NCBI GenBank assembly: GCA_035295165.1
Contig: DATGJN010000035.1
Coordinates: forward strand, 1 to 64,000
Origin: a bacterium
GTDB taxonomy: Bacteria; Sysuimicrobiota; Sysuimicrobiia; Sysuimicrobiales; Segetimicrobiaceae
Length of the DNA: 64,000 bases
Reading direction: 5' to 3'
Shown: in pieces, positions 1 through 9,318 of the stretch
Layout of the letters: the number at the start of each line of letters is the position of its first letter
Numbering within the stretch: position 1 is the stretch's first letter
The notes under the pieces: generated by a model
Databases searched by the model: none
Seen by the model: the letters and a program-made list of their open reading frames with translations, nothing else
Told to the model about the DNA's origin: nothing
Translations under genes and position numbers: made by a program

Positions 1-779
1 GGACCCACTCGCCCGTTCGGGGGGCCGGGACAGCCGGAGCGCATGCCCGCGCATTACGTCACTCACCGATGCCCCCGTAGCGGGACGTGTGTCTCCGCAA
101 CCCCTGAGGATATCGTCAGCAACGGTTCTGCTTCGCTCGGAGCGCGCCGGCGTCGGGCCGACACGGAACAGCATGCGCGTCCGCGGTTCGCGCCCGGGCG
201 CGTTGCGCGCCCGAACGGTGCGTCAATCGGGTCCGGTCTTGGGACGAACGGCCCCGCTCCAACAGCGCATACTACTGCGCGGAGAAGCGTGCCACCTCCA
301 GGCCGAGACCCCGCCCCCCGATGCCGTACGCGGCGATTCTAACGATTGGCTGGCGCCCTTGTCAACGAACTCAGGCGCCAGATTTGCAACTACCCGTATC
401 CTGGGTGCTTTAGCGGTGCAGGACAGGCCGTGAAACCGCGCGGTGCGGGCCGCGTCGCTCCGAAGTCGGCGCCGAGCACCCAGCCGGAGGGGCGTGTCTT
501 CATGCCGATGACCGGCCGTCGGCACGGCGCACGTCCCCTGACGGAGACGGCGTGCACGAACAGCAGCTTTCCGCGGAGCCGGGCGGCACCGATCGGCAAG
601 GTGCTCCTCGCTGATCGGACTATTTCGTCCGCCACTTGCTCGGCGTACAACCGCCGGCCGGATCGGCGGTGACGCCGGGCGGCGACGGGGATCGCCTCTG
701 ACCCGACGGTGCGGTTCGTTGATGGGTCGCGGTGGGGCGCCATGGCGGTCCCGCGCCCGGGCCGTCCCGGATTCCCGAC
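1..779. other. Leading stretch with no supportable gene
   Basis: About 780 bases before the stop of the first clear gene. Open frames exist on both strands, the longest being a 186-codon minus frame, but their products are Arg/Pro/Ala-rich. They overlap one another and show no domain, signal peptide or credible ribosome binding site, which is what chance frames look like in GC-rich DNA. It may be intergenic sequence or a decayed gene. I see no tRNA or repeat array in it. Confidence 0.5.
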
Positions 780-2534
780 TCACCAGCCGGCGGCGTAACT
801 CTCGCGGCGGGGATCGGCCCCACCTTCAAGCACACCGCCGTCGCGGCGTCGAATCGCGCAGACTGCGGCTGCCACCGGCGTGAAGTCGGGCAGCACGTGA
901 ACGGTATGACCGCGCACGGCGAGGTGTTCTCGTACGCTCGGCGGAATTCGGCCCTCGACGCGCACCACGCCCGGCTCGTACCCATGGGGATGAAAGGACG
1001 AAGGGAAACTCGCCGAAATGACGCGAGGCGCCTCGATGGCGGCCTGCGCGTTCATCTCAAAGTCCAGGACGTTTGAGATCACTTGGACCATCGCCTGGAC
1101 CTGCGCATCACCGCCGGGACAGCCGACGGGCATGACCGCCCGCCCCGACCGCATGAGCATGGCGGGATTGGGCGTCAGCCGCGGGCGCTTGCCGGGCGCG
1201 ATCGCGGAGGGGTGCCCCGGCGTTGCCCACAGCTGCGCCCCGCGCGTCGAGATGATCATGCCCAGATCGTCAACGAGCGGAGCGCTCAAGCCGGGGTCGG
1301 ACGGGGTCGCGCAGAAGGCATGGCCTTCCGCGTCCATCGCGCACACGAAGGACGTGTCGGGTTGCGGCGACCCGGCGACCGGCGCCGGAACGTACCCTGC
1401 GGGGCCCGAGCGGCCTTCGTACCGCCACGGATCTCCGGGCAGCGGAAGCCGCGGACACGCGGACGTCGAATCGATGAGGCGTCGCCGCTCGTCCGCGTAC
1501 TCCGGATTGAGCAGCCCCGCGATCGGCACATCGACGTGGTTGGGATCCCCGAAGAAGCCCTCGCGGTCGGCGCAGGCGATCTTGATCGACTCGATGACGT
1601 AGTGCAGGTAGGGACCGCTTCCGCGACCGAGCTCGCGCATGTTTGCGCCTTGCAGCAAGTTCAAGACCATTGGCAGGAGCGGGCCTTGCGACCAGGGACC
1701 GCAGGCGTGTACCTCCACGTCGCGGTACGTCGACGAGACTGATGGCTCCACGGCGACGTGGTAGGCGGCCAAGTCTTCCGCGTCCAACTCGCTTCCCGTG
1801 CGCTCGGCGTGAGCGACGATCGCGCGGGCAATCGCGCCGCGGTAGACGTCGTCCCGGGCCGCCATGATGGCCGCCTCACGCCCGCTCGGTTTGGCACCGT
1901 GTTCGATCTCGATGAGTCGGGCGAACAGGGCCCCCAGGTCTCGCTGCACCAAGACGTCGCCGGTTTGCGGCGGCCGGCCGTTGGGCAGGAACACCCGCGC
2001 GCTCGCGGGCCACTCGCGCAATCGCGGGGCCAAGCTCGCGATCGTACGCGCGAGGCGGTCGAACACCGGAAATCCTTCGCACAGTTCACACGCCGGTCGC
2101 AGCACCTCGCCCAGCGTCAGGCGCCCGTATCGCGCCAGCGCGGTCAGCCACGCATCCGGCGCCGCCGGCGTGACGTAGCGCGGCGCGCCAATCGGCATGT
2201 CCGTTTCGTAGCGCTCGAGATACCGCCGAAGGGTGAGCCGTCGCGGCCAGCACCCGACGCCCGCCAAGGTCTCGGGCCGCGTCATCCCCGGCCGAAAGAA
2301 CATGACTGGCGCGACGCCGCCAAAATCGGTCAGGTGGCGCTCGAGGACGTTGAGCGCAATGCCGGCGGCCACACCCGCGTCCGCGGCATTTCCGCCCAAC
2401 GCGAACATGCGCAGGCCGGCCATGGTGGCGAGATAGTGGCTCGAACTGACCACGTGCTTCGTGGCCAGAAATGCCGGCCTGCCCTGCGTCACGCCAATGG
2501 CCGGGCCGACCGTGTCTGTCGCAATGTCGAGCAT
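780..2534 (-). CDS. ggt: Gamma-glutamyltransferase family protein
   Basis: An Ntn-hydrolase of the GGT family, which cleaves or transfers gamma-glutamyl groups (glutathione and related amides) after self-processing into large and small subunits. The processing/nucleophile threonine is visible in PDTSF, about residue 394 from the chosen start, and is followed by the family-like MDAEGHAF segment and a C-terminal GGDAQVQAM glycine motif. The frame extends 17 codons upstream to a GTG. I prefer the ATG at 2534 because GAGG lies about 7 nt before it. No signal peptide is seen, so the enzyme is probably cytoplasmic, unlike periplasmic E. coli Ggt. Substrate is not assignable; cephalosporin-acylase-like members share the fold. 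Confidence 0.88.
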   Translation of the reverse strand: MLDIATDTVGPAIGVTQGRPAFLATKHVVSSSHYLATMAGLRMFALGGNAADAGVAAGIALNVLERHLTDFGGVAPVMFFRPGMTRPETLAGVGCWPRRLTLRRYLERYETDMPIGAPRYVTPAAPDAWLTALARYGRLTLGEVLRPACELCEGFPVFDRLARTIASLAPRLREWPASARVFLPNGRPPQTGDVLVQRDLGALFARLIEIEHGAKPSGREAAIMAARDDVYRGAIARAIVAHAERTGSELDAEDLAAYHVAVEPSVSSTYRDVEVHACGPWSQGPLLPMVLNLLQGANMRELGRGSGPYLHYVIESIKIACADREGFFGDPNHVDVPIAGLLNPEYADERRRLIDSTSACPRLPLPGDPWRYEGRSGPAGYVPAPVAGSPQPDTSFVCAMDAEGHAFCATPSDPGLSAPLVDDLGMIISTRGAQLWATPGHPSAIAPGKRPRLTPNPAMLMRSGRAVMPVGCPGGDAQVQAMVQVISNVLDFEMNAQAAIEAPRVISASFPSSFHPHGYEPGVVRVEGRIPPSVREHLAVRGHTVHVLPDFTPVAAAVCAIRRRDGGVLEGGADPRRESYAAGW

Positions 2535-2818
2535 GGCGCACCTCGTCGAGGGACGATTGCTGTCCCCGTGATCGCAAGCGTTCACGCGGTCGCCCTTAGG
2601 CGCCGTCGCTTGCGGGGTCGATAGGTGGAGGCGAATGCGTCGGCCGGCATGCCCTTCGGTTGGCCCGCAGCACCCGCACGGTCGTGCGGTCGTCCCGTGA
2701 GGAGGGGGCGTGTATGGCGGGCGCGCCCATCCTCATCACCCTTGCGGTGCACGACGCGGGCGACCTGCTGCCGCCGCGCATCGAAGAGGCGTCCGCACAT
2801 GGCCGCCGACCGCGACGA

Positions 2819-3664
2819 TCAGTCGGTCGTCGAGGCAACTTTCCGTGCCACGGCGTCGAGGCGGGCGAACCGGGCGCCCAGTGCGGAGAGCGCCTGCACG
2901 AGACGATCGAGAAAGAGCATACGATGCCCGCGGCCGATTGCCTGCGGATGGAACGTGTACGTCAGCACCCCGCACGCTGTCGTCTGGATTAGGTAGCGAA
3001 CGTCGTCGACCCAGTTGTCCAACACGTCAGAAGACCGGCGGAGCCCGGGCGTCACAAACGGGGGGCCGTTGACGAACTCAAAGTGCTGGTAGTCCGACAA
3101 CGACCAACTGACCGGCATCTCGATCAGATCGGTCGTTTCACCGAACTCAAGCAGGGCGTCCACGGCGACCGTGTCGCCACGGCGCGCGCGGTAGGGCTGG
3201 TGATCGTGGGCCATCATGCTGCTGTCATAGAGGAAGCCATGTCGGATCAAGAGATCGATCGTGTGCGGGCTCAGATCCCACCCGGGCGATCGGTATCCCG
3301 AAGGGCTGGCTCCTGTGACGCGGCGGATCGCGTCGCTGCCCTTGACGAGCGCGGCCTCTTCTTGCTCCGCCGACACCGCCGTCGGCCGCTCGTGCAGATA
3401 TCCGTGATTCGCAATCTCGTGGCCTTCCGCGTGAACTCGCGCACACATCTCGGGATACGTGTCCAGCGTGTGCCCCGGGATGAACCACGTGCTTGCGATT
3501 TCGTACCGCTTCAACAACTGAAGGATCCGCTGAGCGCCGACAACACCGAACTCCCCGCGCGAGATCGGCGTAGGAGTGACCATGCCGCGCGAGATCCACG
3601 TCGAGATCGCGTCGAAATCGAACGTGAGACAGACGACGTGGCCGGTTCTCGCTGACGTCGCCAC
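2819..3664 (-). CDS. Polysaccharide deacetylase family (NodB-fold) protein
   Basis: A carbohydrate esterase 4/PuuE-like NodB-fold hydrolase of about 281 residues, expected to remove N- or O-acetyl groups or to open an amide. The metal site is readable: TFDFD (Asp16, Asp18) and an H-x3-H pair in NHGYLHE (His87, His91), then GYRSPGW. The open frame runs about 92 codons further upstream, but that part is low-complexity and Arg-rich. The GTG at 3664 has a GGGGGG run 4 nt upstream and gives a length close to the paralog at 10349. No signal peptide follows this start, so a cytoplasmic role is likely. It stands alone on the minus strand. Confidence 0.82.
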   Translation of the reverse strand: MATSARTGHVVCLTFDFDAISTWISRGMVTPTPISRGEFGVVGAQRILQLLKRYEIASTWFIPGHTLDTYPEMCARVHAEGHEIANHGYLHERPTAVSAEQEEAALVKGSDAIRRVTGASPSGYRSPGWDLSPHTIDLLIRHGFLYDSSMMAHDHQPYRARRGDTVAVDALLEFGETTDLIEMPVSWSLSDYQHFEFVNGPPFVTPGLRRSSDVLDNWVDDVRYLIQTTACGVLTYTFHPQAIGRGHRMLFLDRLVQALSALGARFARLDAVARKVASTTD

Positions 3665-4033
3665 TCGCCCCCCAGTGTGCCAGATGGTCTCCGAGCGTGA
3701 ACACGCGATCGGGCGATGACTCCTCCGAGGCACTCGGGGCGGAGACGTCGCCCCCATCGGCGCGCCGTCGCACGCGTCGGCCGCAGTGCCGTTCGCGTGG
3801 CGCCCATACTTCTCGTGCAGCGGGGCAAGACCCTGCACGAGGAAAGTGCGACCCGTGCGCGGGCCCCGCCGATCCCCCGGCGCCTCCAGGACTCTTGCAA
3901 GATTCACAAGTTCTTCATCGATCTTCGAAGAGTTCTTCAACGGGTCGAGGTATCGTCAGGGTGACGGCATCGAGCGAGACTGGAATCTCAACGGTCGAGC
4001 CCGTGAGCCAGAAAAATGCCGGAGGTGAAGAGG
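3665..4033. other. Divergent intergenic region
   Basis: This region separates the minus-strand deacetylase from the plus-strand secreted protein. The deacetylase frame stays open through most of it, but that extension looks non-coding. The last 130 bases are poorer in GC and carry phased TCTTC repeats (described separately). Promoters for both flanking genes probably lie here, although I could not identify clear -10 boxes. Confidence 0.5.
3909..3942 (+). promoter_or_regulatory. Direct repeat AGTTCTTCA(T/A)CG, 22-bp period
   Basis: Two copies of a 12-base element, AGTTCTTCATCG at 3909 and AGTTCTTCAACG at 3931, start exactly 22 bp apart and match at 11 of 12 bases. A third TCTTC core sits between them, so cores begin at 3912, 3922 and 3934, roughly one helical turn apart. 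Same-face direct repeats of this kind are typical of OmpR/PhoB-type regulator sites. It lies about 90-125 bp before the secreted protein gene at 4034. The sequence is directly visible; the function is inferred. Confidence 0.4.
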
Positions 4034-4420
4034 ATGCTACCTTTCAAGGGACGGATCGCACGACTGGTGGTGCTGGGCACAACGTTTGTCGCACTGAGCG
4101 GGCTTCCCGCGTATGCGGCGCCGGCGTGGAGCAACGGAAATCATCAGGGGTGGGGCAATCGCGATCAGGCCCAGAATAGCTGCAACGGCAACTTCCGTCG
4201 CCAGGGACGCCCGCAGGACCAATCGTGCGGCTGGAACGGGAATCAGAACGGCAACCAGTGGAACGGCGGGGGGTCCTGGAATGAGGGCGCGTATCCTCCG
4301 GGGCAGGTCAATGGCATGTCCTGGCAGGCCGCAGGATACTCCCCCGCGCAGGCGTGGGCAGTGTACAGCGGTCCGGGCGGAGGATCGCAAAACGGGTACA
4401 CCGCCCAGCCGAACCCATAG
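4034..4420 (+). CDS. Small secreted Asn/Gly/Gln-rich protein
   Basis: A 128-residue protein with a clear Sec signal peptide: basic start, hydrophobic core LVVLGTTFVALSGL, and a likely cut after AYA near residue 29. The mature part is rich in Asn, Gly, Gln and Trp (WGNRDQAQN, NGNQNGNQWNGG) and has no recognised domain. The start is set by a strong GGAGGTG at 4021 with 7-nt spacing; an ATG six codons earlier lacks this. Low complexity suggests a surface, matrix or cell-wall structural role, but nothing more specific can be claimed. The upstream phased repeats hint at regulated expression. It is convergent with the ligase gene. Confidence 0.75.
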   Translation: MLPFKGRIARLVVLGTTFVALSGLPAYAAPAWSNGNHQGWGNRDQAQNSCNGNFRRQGRPQDQSCGWNGNQNGNQWNGGGSWNEGAYPPGQVNGMSWQAAGYSPAQAWAVYSGPGGGSQNGYTAQPNP

Positions 4421-4466
4421 CCGAGTCGCGGTGGGGACGGGGACCGGGGTGGATGACGCGCACTGA

Positions 4467-4519
4467 GGCGGGCTTCCGGCGGTGCCACGCTAACTCGAGG
4501 GTGCCCCGGGAAGCCCGCC
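4467..4519. terminator. Bidirectional terminator candidate
   Basis: An 11-bp perfect inverted repeat, GGCGGGCTTCC (4467-4477) and GGAAGCCCGCC (4509-4519), encloses a 31-nt loop. It lies between the convergent secreted-protein and ligase genes and ends one base before the ligase stop codon. There is no clear U-run on either side, so termination is inferred from position and stem strength. Confidence 0.5.
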
Positions 4520-4520
4520 G

Positions 4521-5633
4521 TTAGGCTCGGCGCACGGCACGAGGGGTTTTGTCCGGACGCAGCGCCTTCAGCGCGGCGTGGCGGAGCCCGTCCTCCAACC
4601 GCTCTCGGTATTCGACTTCGACGACGAGCGTGGGCTTCACCCACTGTGGCCGTAAGTCGGTGCGCATCTCGCCCCAATGATCCCTCAGCGTGGGAACCGA
4701 GCGAAATGGCGAGACTGCGGTGACCATCGTCTTCAGTTGTTCGAGGATCGCCTTGCGCGCCCCGACCGAGAGCCCGCCGCCGACGAGGCCCGCGTAGGCG
4801 AGCTTCTCCTTGCGGTCATACTGTCCGAGAATCAGTGCGCTGAGACGGTTCGGCGCCGATGACAGATACCCGCCGACGACAAACTCTTCCCGTCGGTGGA
4901 ACGCCATCTTGCGCCAATCCTTCGACCGCTTGCCGGGGCGATACGTGCTCGCGAGCCGCTTGGCCACGACGCCTTCCAGCCCTTGCCGCTGGCACTCCTC
5001 ATAGACGAAGGTGCCCAGTGCACCCGGAAACGGGTCGGTCACGCGCACGAAGTCGCTAGTGAGCACGGGCTTCAACGCGGCCAAGACATCTTGCCGTTCT
5101 TTCAGGGGACGGTCGCGAAGTGTGTGTCCGTCCACGTAGAGGCAGTCGAACACAACATAGGATACGTGGCCGGTGCGCGGCCGGCTTCCTGGGCGCAGCC
5201 ATTGTTGCAGCGCGCCAAAGTCAGGGAGCCCGTCCGCGCCTACCGCCACGACCTCTCCGTCCAGTACGACCGGAACGGTGATCGATTTCAGCGAATCAGC
5301 GACCGGGGCGAACAGGCCTGTGTAGTTCTCGAGGTTCCGAGACCACAGACGAACCCGATCTTGTTGGACGTGCGCGAGAATCCGGATGCCGTCCCATTTC
5401 GGTTCGTAGGTCCATTCGGGGCTGTCGAACGCTGCCTTCCCAGCTTCGGCCAGCATGGGCGGAAAGGGCTTGGGGAATCGCGTCGACCCGGGCTTGTCAA
5501 GCCCGAGCCGTGCAAGTGCCCGTCGCGTTGTTGCCGTCCACCTCACGCGGGGGAAAGACACGCGGGGGATTAGAACAGGGGCGTGCGTAAATCCTTCCCG
5601 GTCGGTTCGAGCCCTGCAATGTCCATCCGTCAA
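4521..5633 (-). CDS. Stand-alone ATP-dependent DNA ligase (LigD ligase-domain type)
   Basis: An ATP-dependent DNA ligase matching the ligase module of bacterial LigD. Visible motifs are the adenylation lysine in EPKWDGIR (Lys79 of the longest frame), DGEVVA (motif III), EGVVAKR (motif IV) and KDWRKM (motif V), followed by an OB-fold domain. The primase-polymerase and 3'-phosphoesterase modules of full LigD are absent, and no ku gene is nearby. The true start is uncertain. The first 45-55 residues look poorly conserved, but the conserved PMLAEA begins at residue 59, so translation must start upstream of the ATG at 5456. Likely roles are nick sealing or end joining with separately encoded partners. 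Confidence 0.85.
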   Translation of the reverse strand: MTDGHCRARTDREGFTHAPVLIPRVSFPRVRWTATTRRALARLGLDKPGSTRFPKPFPPMLAEAGKAAFDSPEWTYEPKWDGIRILAHVQQDRVRLWSRNLENYTGLFAPVADSLKSITVPVVLDGEVVAVGADGLPDFGALQQWLRPGSRPRTGHVSYVVFDCLYVDGHTLRDRPLKERQDVLAALKPVLTSDFVRVTDPFPGALGTFVYEECQRQGLEGVVAKRLASTYRPGKRSKDWRKMAFHRREEFVVGGYLSSAPNRLSALILGQYDRKEKLAYAGLVGGGLSVGARKAILEQLKTMVTAVSPFRSVPTLRDHWGEMRTDLRPQWVKPTLVVEVEYRERLEDGLRHAALKALRPDKTPRAVRRA

Positions 5634-5837
5634 GAAGACTCCGCAGTCGCTTCTGACCGCGGATGCAGCAGCGCATCAAGAGGTCAACGATGTCGGTCGG
5701 GGGACGCTGATCGGGTCTGCCACGGACGCAGACGGTAACGTCCTCGGGCTGATTCAGTCGTCGTAGTTGCAGCACCCTGCGCGCGTCCTTCCCGGAGCGA
5801 CAGGGCATCCAACGCGCGGGTTGACGTCTTCGGTGGT

Positions 5838-7382
5838 TCAGTCGCGGATAATTGCCAGCGCGGACCGCCCGAACGGGGACGGCGAAGGCGACGCGAGGCG
5901 CGCCGGAGCCGCCGCCGTGCCCGGGTCCGCGGCGTGCCGCAGATGGTTCGCGAGTGCGGTCACGGTCGACCCGTCATATTCGCTTCCCGCGCGCTCCTGC
6001 AGCTCGGCCACCGCGGTGGCTGTCGACGACGCGCTGCGGTACGGCCTCGCCGACGTCATCGCGTCGTACGTGTCCGCCACCGCAACAATGCGGGCTTCCA
6101 GGGGGATCGCCTCGCCCTTCAAGCCGTCAGGATACCCCGAGCCGTCGAGCCGTTCGTGGTGCCAACGGATGCCGGGACGCGCGAAGGCGAGCGGCGGAAT
6201 GCGGCGGATCAAGTCGTCCCCAACGGTGGTGTGGGACGCGACGAGCGCGAACTCGCCCGGCGTCAGCTTCCCGGGTTTGTTGAGGATGACGTCGGGCACG
6301 ACGATCTTGCCCACGTCGTGCAGGAGCGCCGTTTGATGGAGCGCGCGCAGCCGCTCGGGGGACAACCCCAGTTCCTCACCGATGCGCGTCGAGAGCCGGG
6401 CCACGCGGGCAGAGTGCCCGTGCGTGTCCGCGTGCCGCGCCTCGACGATGTCCACGAAGGCCTGTAACACCTCCGCGTAACTGTGTTCGAGCTTGCCGAC
6501 GGTGTCCCCGACGAGCAGGGTGGCGAACACTTCCGAGACGCTGTTGCGTCGCGCCGCCTCCCGCAGCACGGCGAGGAGGATCACGCCGAGCCCCGCAAGG
6601 AGGAGCACATGATATTCCCACCAGCGTACGTGCCACGTCGCGGATGTGGCGAACGCGACGGCCGACACCTGCAGGATGAGCAAGCCCGTGACCATGGCAT
6701 GAGGAAACGGGAGCCCCGTCAGCCGGAAGTCGCGGTAGTACGGGACGGTTGCGGCGGCCAGTGCAGCGAACGCCAGCAGGCTTCCGCCCGCGACGATGAG
6801 CATGTTGACGCTCTCATATCCTTCCTCGGACGACGGGGCACCGCCGAGCGCGAGAAACGCAGGATAGCGGACGGCCGCTAGCGCGGCTAGGAGCGCGACC
6901 GCCATCACCACGAGGAACAGGTACGGTCCGACGCGGGTGATGGTCTGCTGCGTGGGAGGGGAGTACCGATAGCTGCTGGCCGCCAGCAACACGCTGCACA
7001 GCAGAAAGCCGAGGATCAGGGTCCATTCCGTCCCGGTCGTGGCGATCGGGAGCAGGGTCTCTGGGGTCAGCAGCGCGTGCACCACGAGGAAGACGCCCAT
7101 CGCGTGGAACGCAAGGGCGAGGATGATGATTCGGGCGTTCTCCGTTTTGGCGGCGACGCGGGCGAGGAGCGTCGCGAGGACGATCCCGACGACCCCGGCC
7201 GCGCTCACGAGAACCAGGTGCGCCCAGGAGAGCTCCCATTGGACGTCCAAGGCCGGATGCTGCGCAAGGATGCCGAGCGCGACGCTCGGGATCGACACGT
7301 AGAGAAACCACCGAACCATCTGCGTGCTCGGGAGCGGCACGGTCCGCCTACGATCGTGGCCACGCTGGGACTGCCGATGCAT
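5838..7382 (-). CDS. Membrane-anchored HD-GYP phosphodiesterase
   Basis: About 514 residues. Roughly seven hydrophobic segments fill the N-terminal half (about residues 25-272) and act as a membrane sensor or anchor. A short linker leads to an HD-GYP domain with LLHDVGKI (His355/Asp356, with the lysine intact) and [13 protein letters not shown] (GYP at 416-418). This is the canonical signature of cyclic-di-GMP (or cGAMP) phosphodiesterases. The ATG at 7382 has GGAG 8 nt upstream; the frame extends 28 low-complexity codons further. A Pro/Ser/Ala-rich tail ends the protein. It is one of three HD-GYP proteins in the window and the one with the most canonical active site. The signal sensed is unknown. 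Confidence 0.88.
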   Translation of the reverse strand: MHRQSQRGHDRRRTVPLPSTQMVRWFLYVSIPSVALGILAQHPALDVQWELSWAHLVLVSAAGVVGIVLATLLARVAAKTENARIIILALAFHAMGVFLVVHALLTPETLLPIATTGTEWTLILGFLLCSVLLAASSYRYSPPTQQTITRVGPYLFLVVMAVALLAALAAVRYPAFLALGGAPSSEEGYESVNMLIVAGGSLLAFAALAAATVPYYRDFRLTGLPFPHAMVTGLLILQVSAVAFATSATWHVRWWEYHVLLLAGLGVILLAVLREAARRNSVSEVFATLLVGDTVGKLEHSYAEVLQAFVDIVEARHADTHGHSARVARLSTRIGEELGLSPERLRALHQTALLHDVGKIVVPDVILNKPGKLTPGEFALVASHTTVGDDLIRRIPPLAFARPGIRWHHERLDGSGYPDGLKGEAIPLEARIVAVADTYDAMTSARPYRSASSTATAVAELQERAGSEYDGSTVTALANHLRHAADPGTAAAPARLASPSPSPFGRSALAIIRD

Positions 7383-7636
7383 TTCCGGTGCTCCGCGAAG
7401 CGAAAGTCGTTCCCTTGAGAGGTGCCCATCCCGCGTGCCGCTTAGACCACCCCGGGGCGCTCGCATCGGGGGCCGAGGATCCGGAGCCGTCGAAGCAGGT
7501 GCCGTCGGTGTGCCCGCGTCGCGGCGCGTCTCAAGTCGGCCGAGGGGTACCGCCGCGACTGCAGACAGGGTGGAGGAGCCCGATGCACGAGCACGCTCGA
7601 GGCGAGGCGCCGGACGGCCGCGCGTTGAGGCGATGG

Positions 7637-8179
7637 CTACTGCGCGAAGTCTTCCGTGATCACGAGCTCTTCGTTCCCGGCGGTCGTGATCCCGATCCCC
7701 ACGTATCGGAACGCGGGATACAGCATCACGGTGCGATGCACGGGACTCGCGAGGAACGCCCGGTTCGCCTCTTCGACGGTGGGTACCAATCCCACGTTCT
7801 CCCCGACCATCGTGCCAGGCCGCATCTCCGCGGACAGCCGCTGGAGCAGGGTTGCTCCCGATGAGGAGACGTGCCCCAGGAAGCCATGAAGGGCCATGTC
7901 CTGCGAGAGCGCTCTGGCCGTCGATCGGAGATGCGGGTCCATGGCCAAGGGGCTTTCGTGAACGCGCGCACGCGCGCGGTTCAGGAGCCCGAACAGTTCC
8001 ACCTCCGCACGAGGGACGAGCCTGGGGTTCGAGGTCGCCAGCCCGGCGGGGACCGTGATCACGCCCCCCGCCGCCGGCGCCGACAGCACCATCCCGGTGA
8101 CCAACGCCGAGAGCACGGCGGCGCCGCCGACCACCGCAACTACCCGCTGCCAGCTCATCGCATTGGCGCCTTTCACCAT
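7637..8179 (-). CDS. Secreted CAP/SCP-domain protein
   Basis: A 180-residue protein with an N-terminal signal or anchor segment ([20 protein letters not shown], about residues 13-32) followed by a CAP (SCP/PR1-like) domain. Diagnostic pieces are LLNRARA near residue 65, the HGFLGH segment with the CAP histidine, GENVGL, and SPVHRTVML leading into YVGIGI. Bacterial members (YkwD-like) are exported and act at the cell surface or spore coat; the biochemical activity is unsettled. The internal ATG at codon 8 could also be the start. The next gene on the same strand (HD-GYP) begins about 250 nt downstream, so a shared transcript is possible but not shown. Confidence 0.82.
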   Translation of the reverse strand: MVKGANAMSWQRVVAVVGGAAVLSALVTGMVLSAPAAGGVITVPAGLATSNPRLVPRAEVELFGLLNRARARVHESPLAMDPHLRSTARALSQDMALHGFLGHVSSSGATLLQRLSAEMRPGTMVGENVGLVPTVEEANRAFLASPVHRTVMLYPAFRYVGIGITTAGNEELVITEDFAQ

Positions 8180-8540
8180 CCTACACGTGCGGAGGATCGC
8201 GCGGTATCTCGCCGGCTTACCTCCCTATCCCGATCACGAACTCGGGGAGCGCGATCCTCTAGCGCCACCAGCCCCCCTCGACGTTAGACGCGGCTTCCCG
8301 GAAACCTTCTCCCGGCGCGTCCTCACATCCTCGCGGTGCATCATGCGCTCAACGCGACCGGGCGGGTTCGGCTTGGGACAGGGCGCGTGTGCGCGGAACG
8401 CATCGACCGTGTGACGCACGGCTTAGTCCACTCGTGCCATCTATCGGCACCGGGACGAGGAGCTCTCACGGTCCCACGCCGAACAGCATGAGGCGGGCAG
8501 CGTCCGAAGGACCGCACCCAGGGACGGGAGGAGGCGTCGC
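8180..8540. other. Divergent intergenic region
   Basis: This 361-base spacer lies between the CAP-domain gene (minus) and the creatininase-family gene (plus). It contains a small inverted repeat, CCGTG-TGACG-CACGG, at 8407-8421. No conserved coding frame is apparent, and I could not assign convincing -10/-35 boxes. Promoters for both neighbours must lie here or nearby. Confidence 0.45.
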
Positions 8541-9311
8541 GTGAAAGACACGGTATTGCTGGAGGAGATGTCGTGGCCCGAGGTGCAGGCGGCGCTCGAG
8601 CGCGGCGTGCGGACGATTGTGATCGTGGCCGCGTCGATCGAGCAGCACGGTCCGCACCTACCCACCATGACCGACACCGCGATCGGGCGCGCGGTCGGCG
8701 AATTGGTGGCGCGGAAGCTCGGCAAGGCCCTGCTGGCCCCGGTGATCCGGCCGGGGTGCTCCGACCACCACCTTGCGTTTCCCGGAAGCATCTCGATCCC
8801 TCACGAGGTCATGATCGCGACGGTCACGGCGTACGTCCGGTCCCTCGCGCCCCACGGATTCGATACCTTTGTGCTGCTGTCGTCCCACGGAGGGAACTTC
8901 GACGTCCTGGAGACCGCGGCGCGGCGATTGCGTGACGAGTACGCGTCGGGCGGCGTGCGGATCGTCGGTGCGTTCGGACGCGAAGCGTTGTTGGAAATGT
9001 CGCGCGTGATGGTCGCGGCCGCGGCTGCCCACGGCGCCGCGCAGGACGTCGACGCGATCCACGCCGACGCGACCGAGACGTCGGTGATGATGGTGCGGCA
9101 CCCGGACCTGGTGGCCGCCGATCGGCTCGAGCGGGGCCTCCTCGGCCGCATCAATCCCGATGAAGTATTTCGGCGAGGGCTGCGGGCGATGACGCCGAAC
9201 GGCATCTTCGGCGACGCGACGCTGGCCGCGCCGGAGATCGGGATCACCGTGCTTGAGCGACTGTCCGACCATCTGGTCGAGGTGGTGCGCCGCCAACTCG
9301 CCGCCGGGTGA
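8541..9311 (+). CDS. Creatininase-family amidohydrolase
   Basis: A 256-residue member of the creatininase superfamily of metal-dependent amidohydrolases (creatininase, FAPy deformylase, mycofactocin protein MftE). Metal ligands are readable: Glu34 and His36 in SIEQHGPH, Asp45, His116 in SSHGGNF and Glu179 in DATETS, matching the usual Zn/Mn set. An SD-like GGGAGGAGG lies upstream of the GTG start. No mycofactocin genes are visible here, so MftE function is unsupported, and the substrate cannot be assigned. It is followed within 10 nt by a cis-prenyltransferase gene, implying co-transcription. Confidence 0.86.
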   Translation: MKDTVLLEEMSWPEVQAALERGVRTIVIVAASIEQHGPHLPTMTDTAIGRAVGELVARKLGKALLAPVIRPGCSDHHLAFPGSISIPHEVMIATVTAYVRSLAPHGFDTFVLLSSHGGNFDVLETAARRLRDEYASGGVRIVGAFGREALLEMSRVMVAAAAAHGAAQDVDAIHADATETSVMMVRHPDLVAADRLERGLLGRINPDEVFRRGLRAMTPNGIFGDATLAAPEIGITVLERLSDHLVEVVRRQLAAG

Positions 9312-9318
9312 GCGCGGC

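Noticed and set aside
223-783. 186-codon minus-strand frame at the window start
   Set aside because: Arg/Pro-rich, with no domain or SD, and overlapped by equally long frames on other strands; looks like a GC-rich chance frame.
5590-5625. GGTTCGAGCC resembling a tRNA T-loop
   Set aside because: The flanking bases do not form a T-arm stem, and no D-arm, anticodon arm or acceptor stem can be built around it.
8541-9311. Creatininase-family gene as mycofactocin MftE
   Set aside because: No mycofactocin precursor, radical SAM or glycosyltransferase genes nearby, so only the family-level call is supported.
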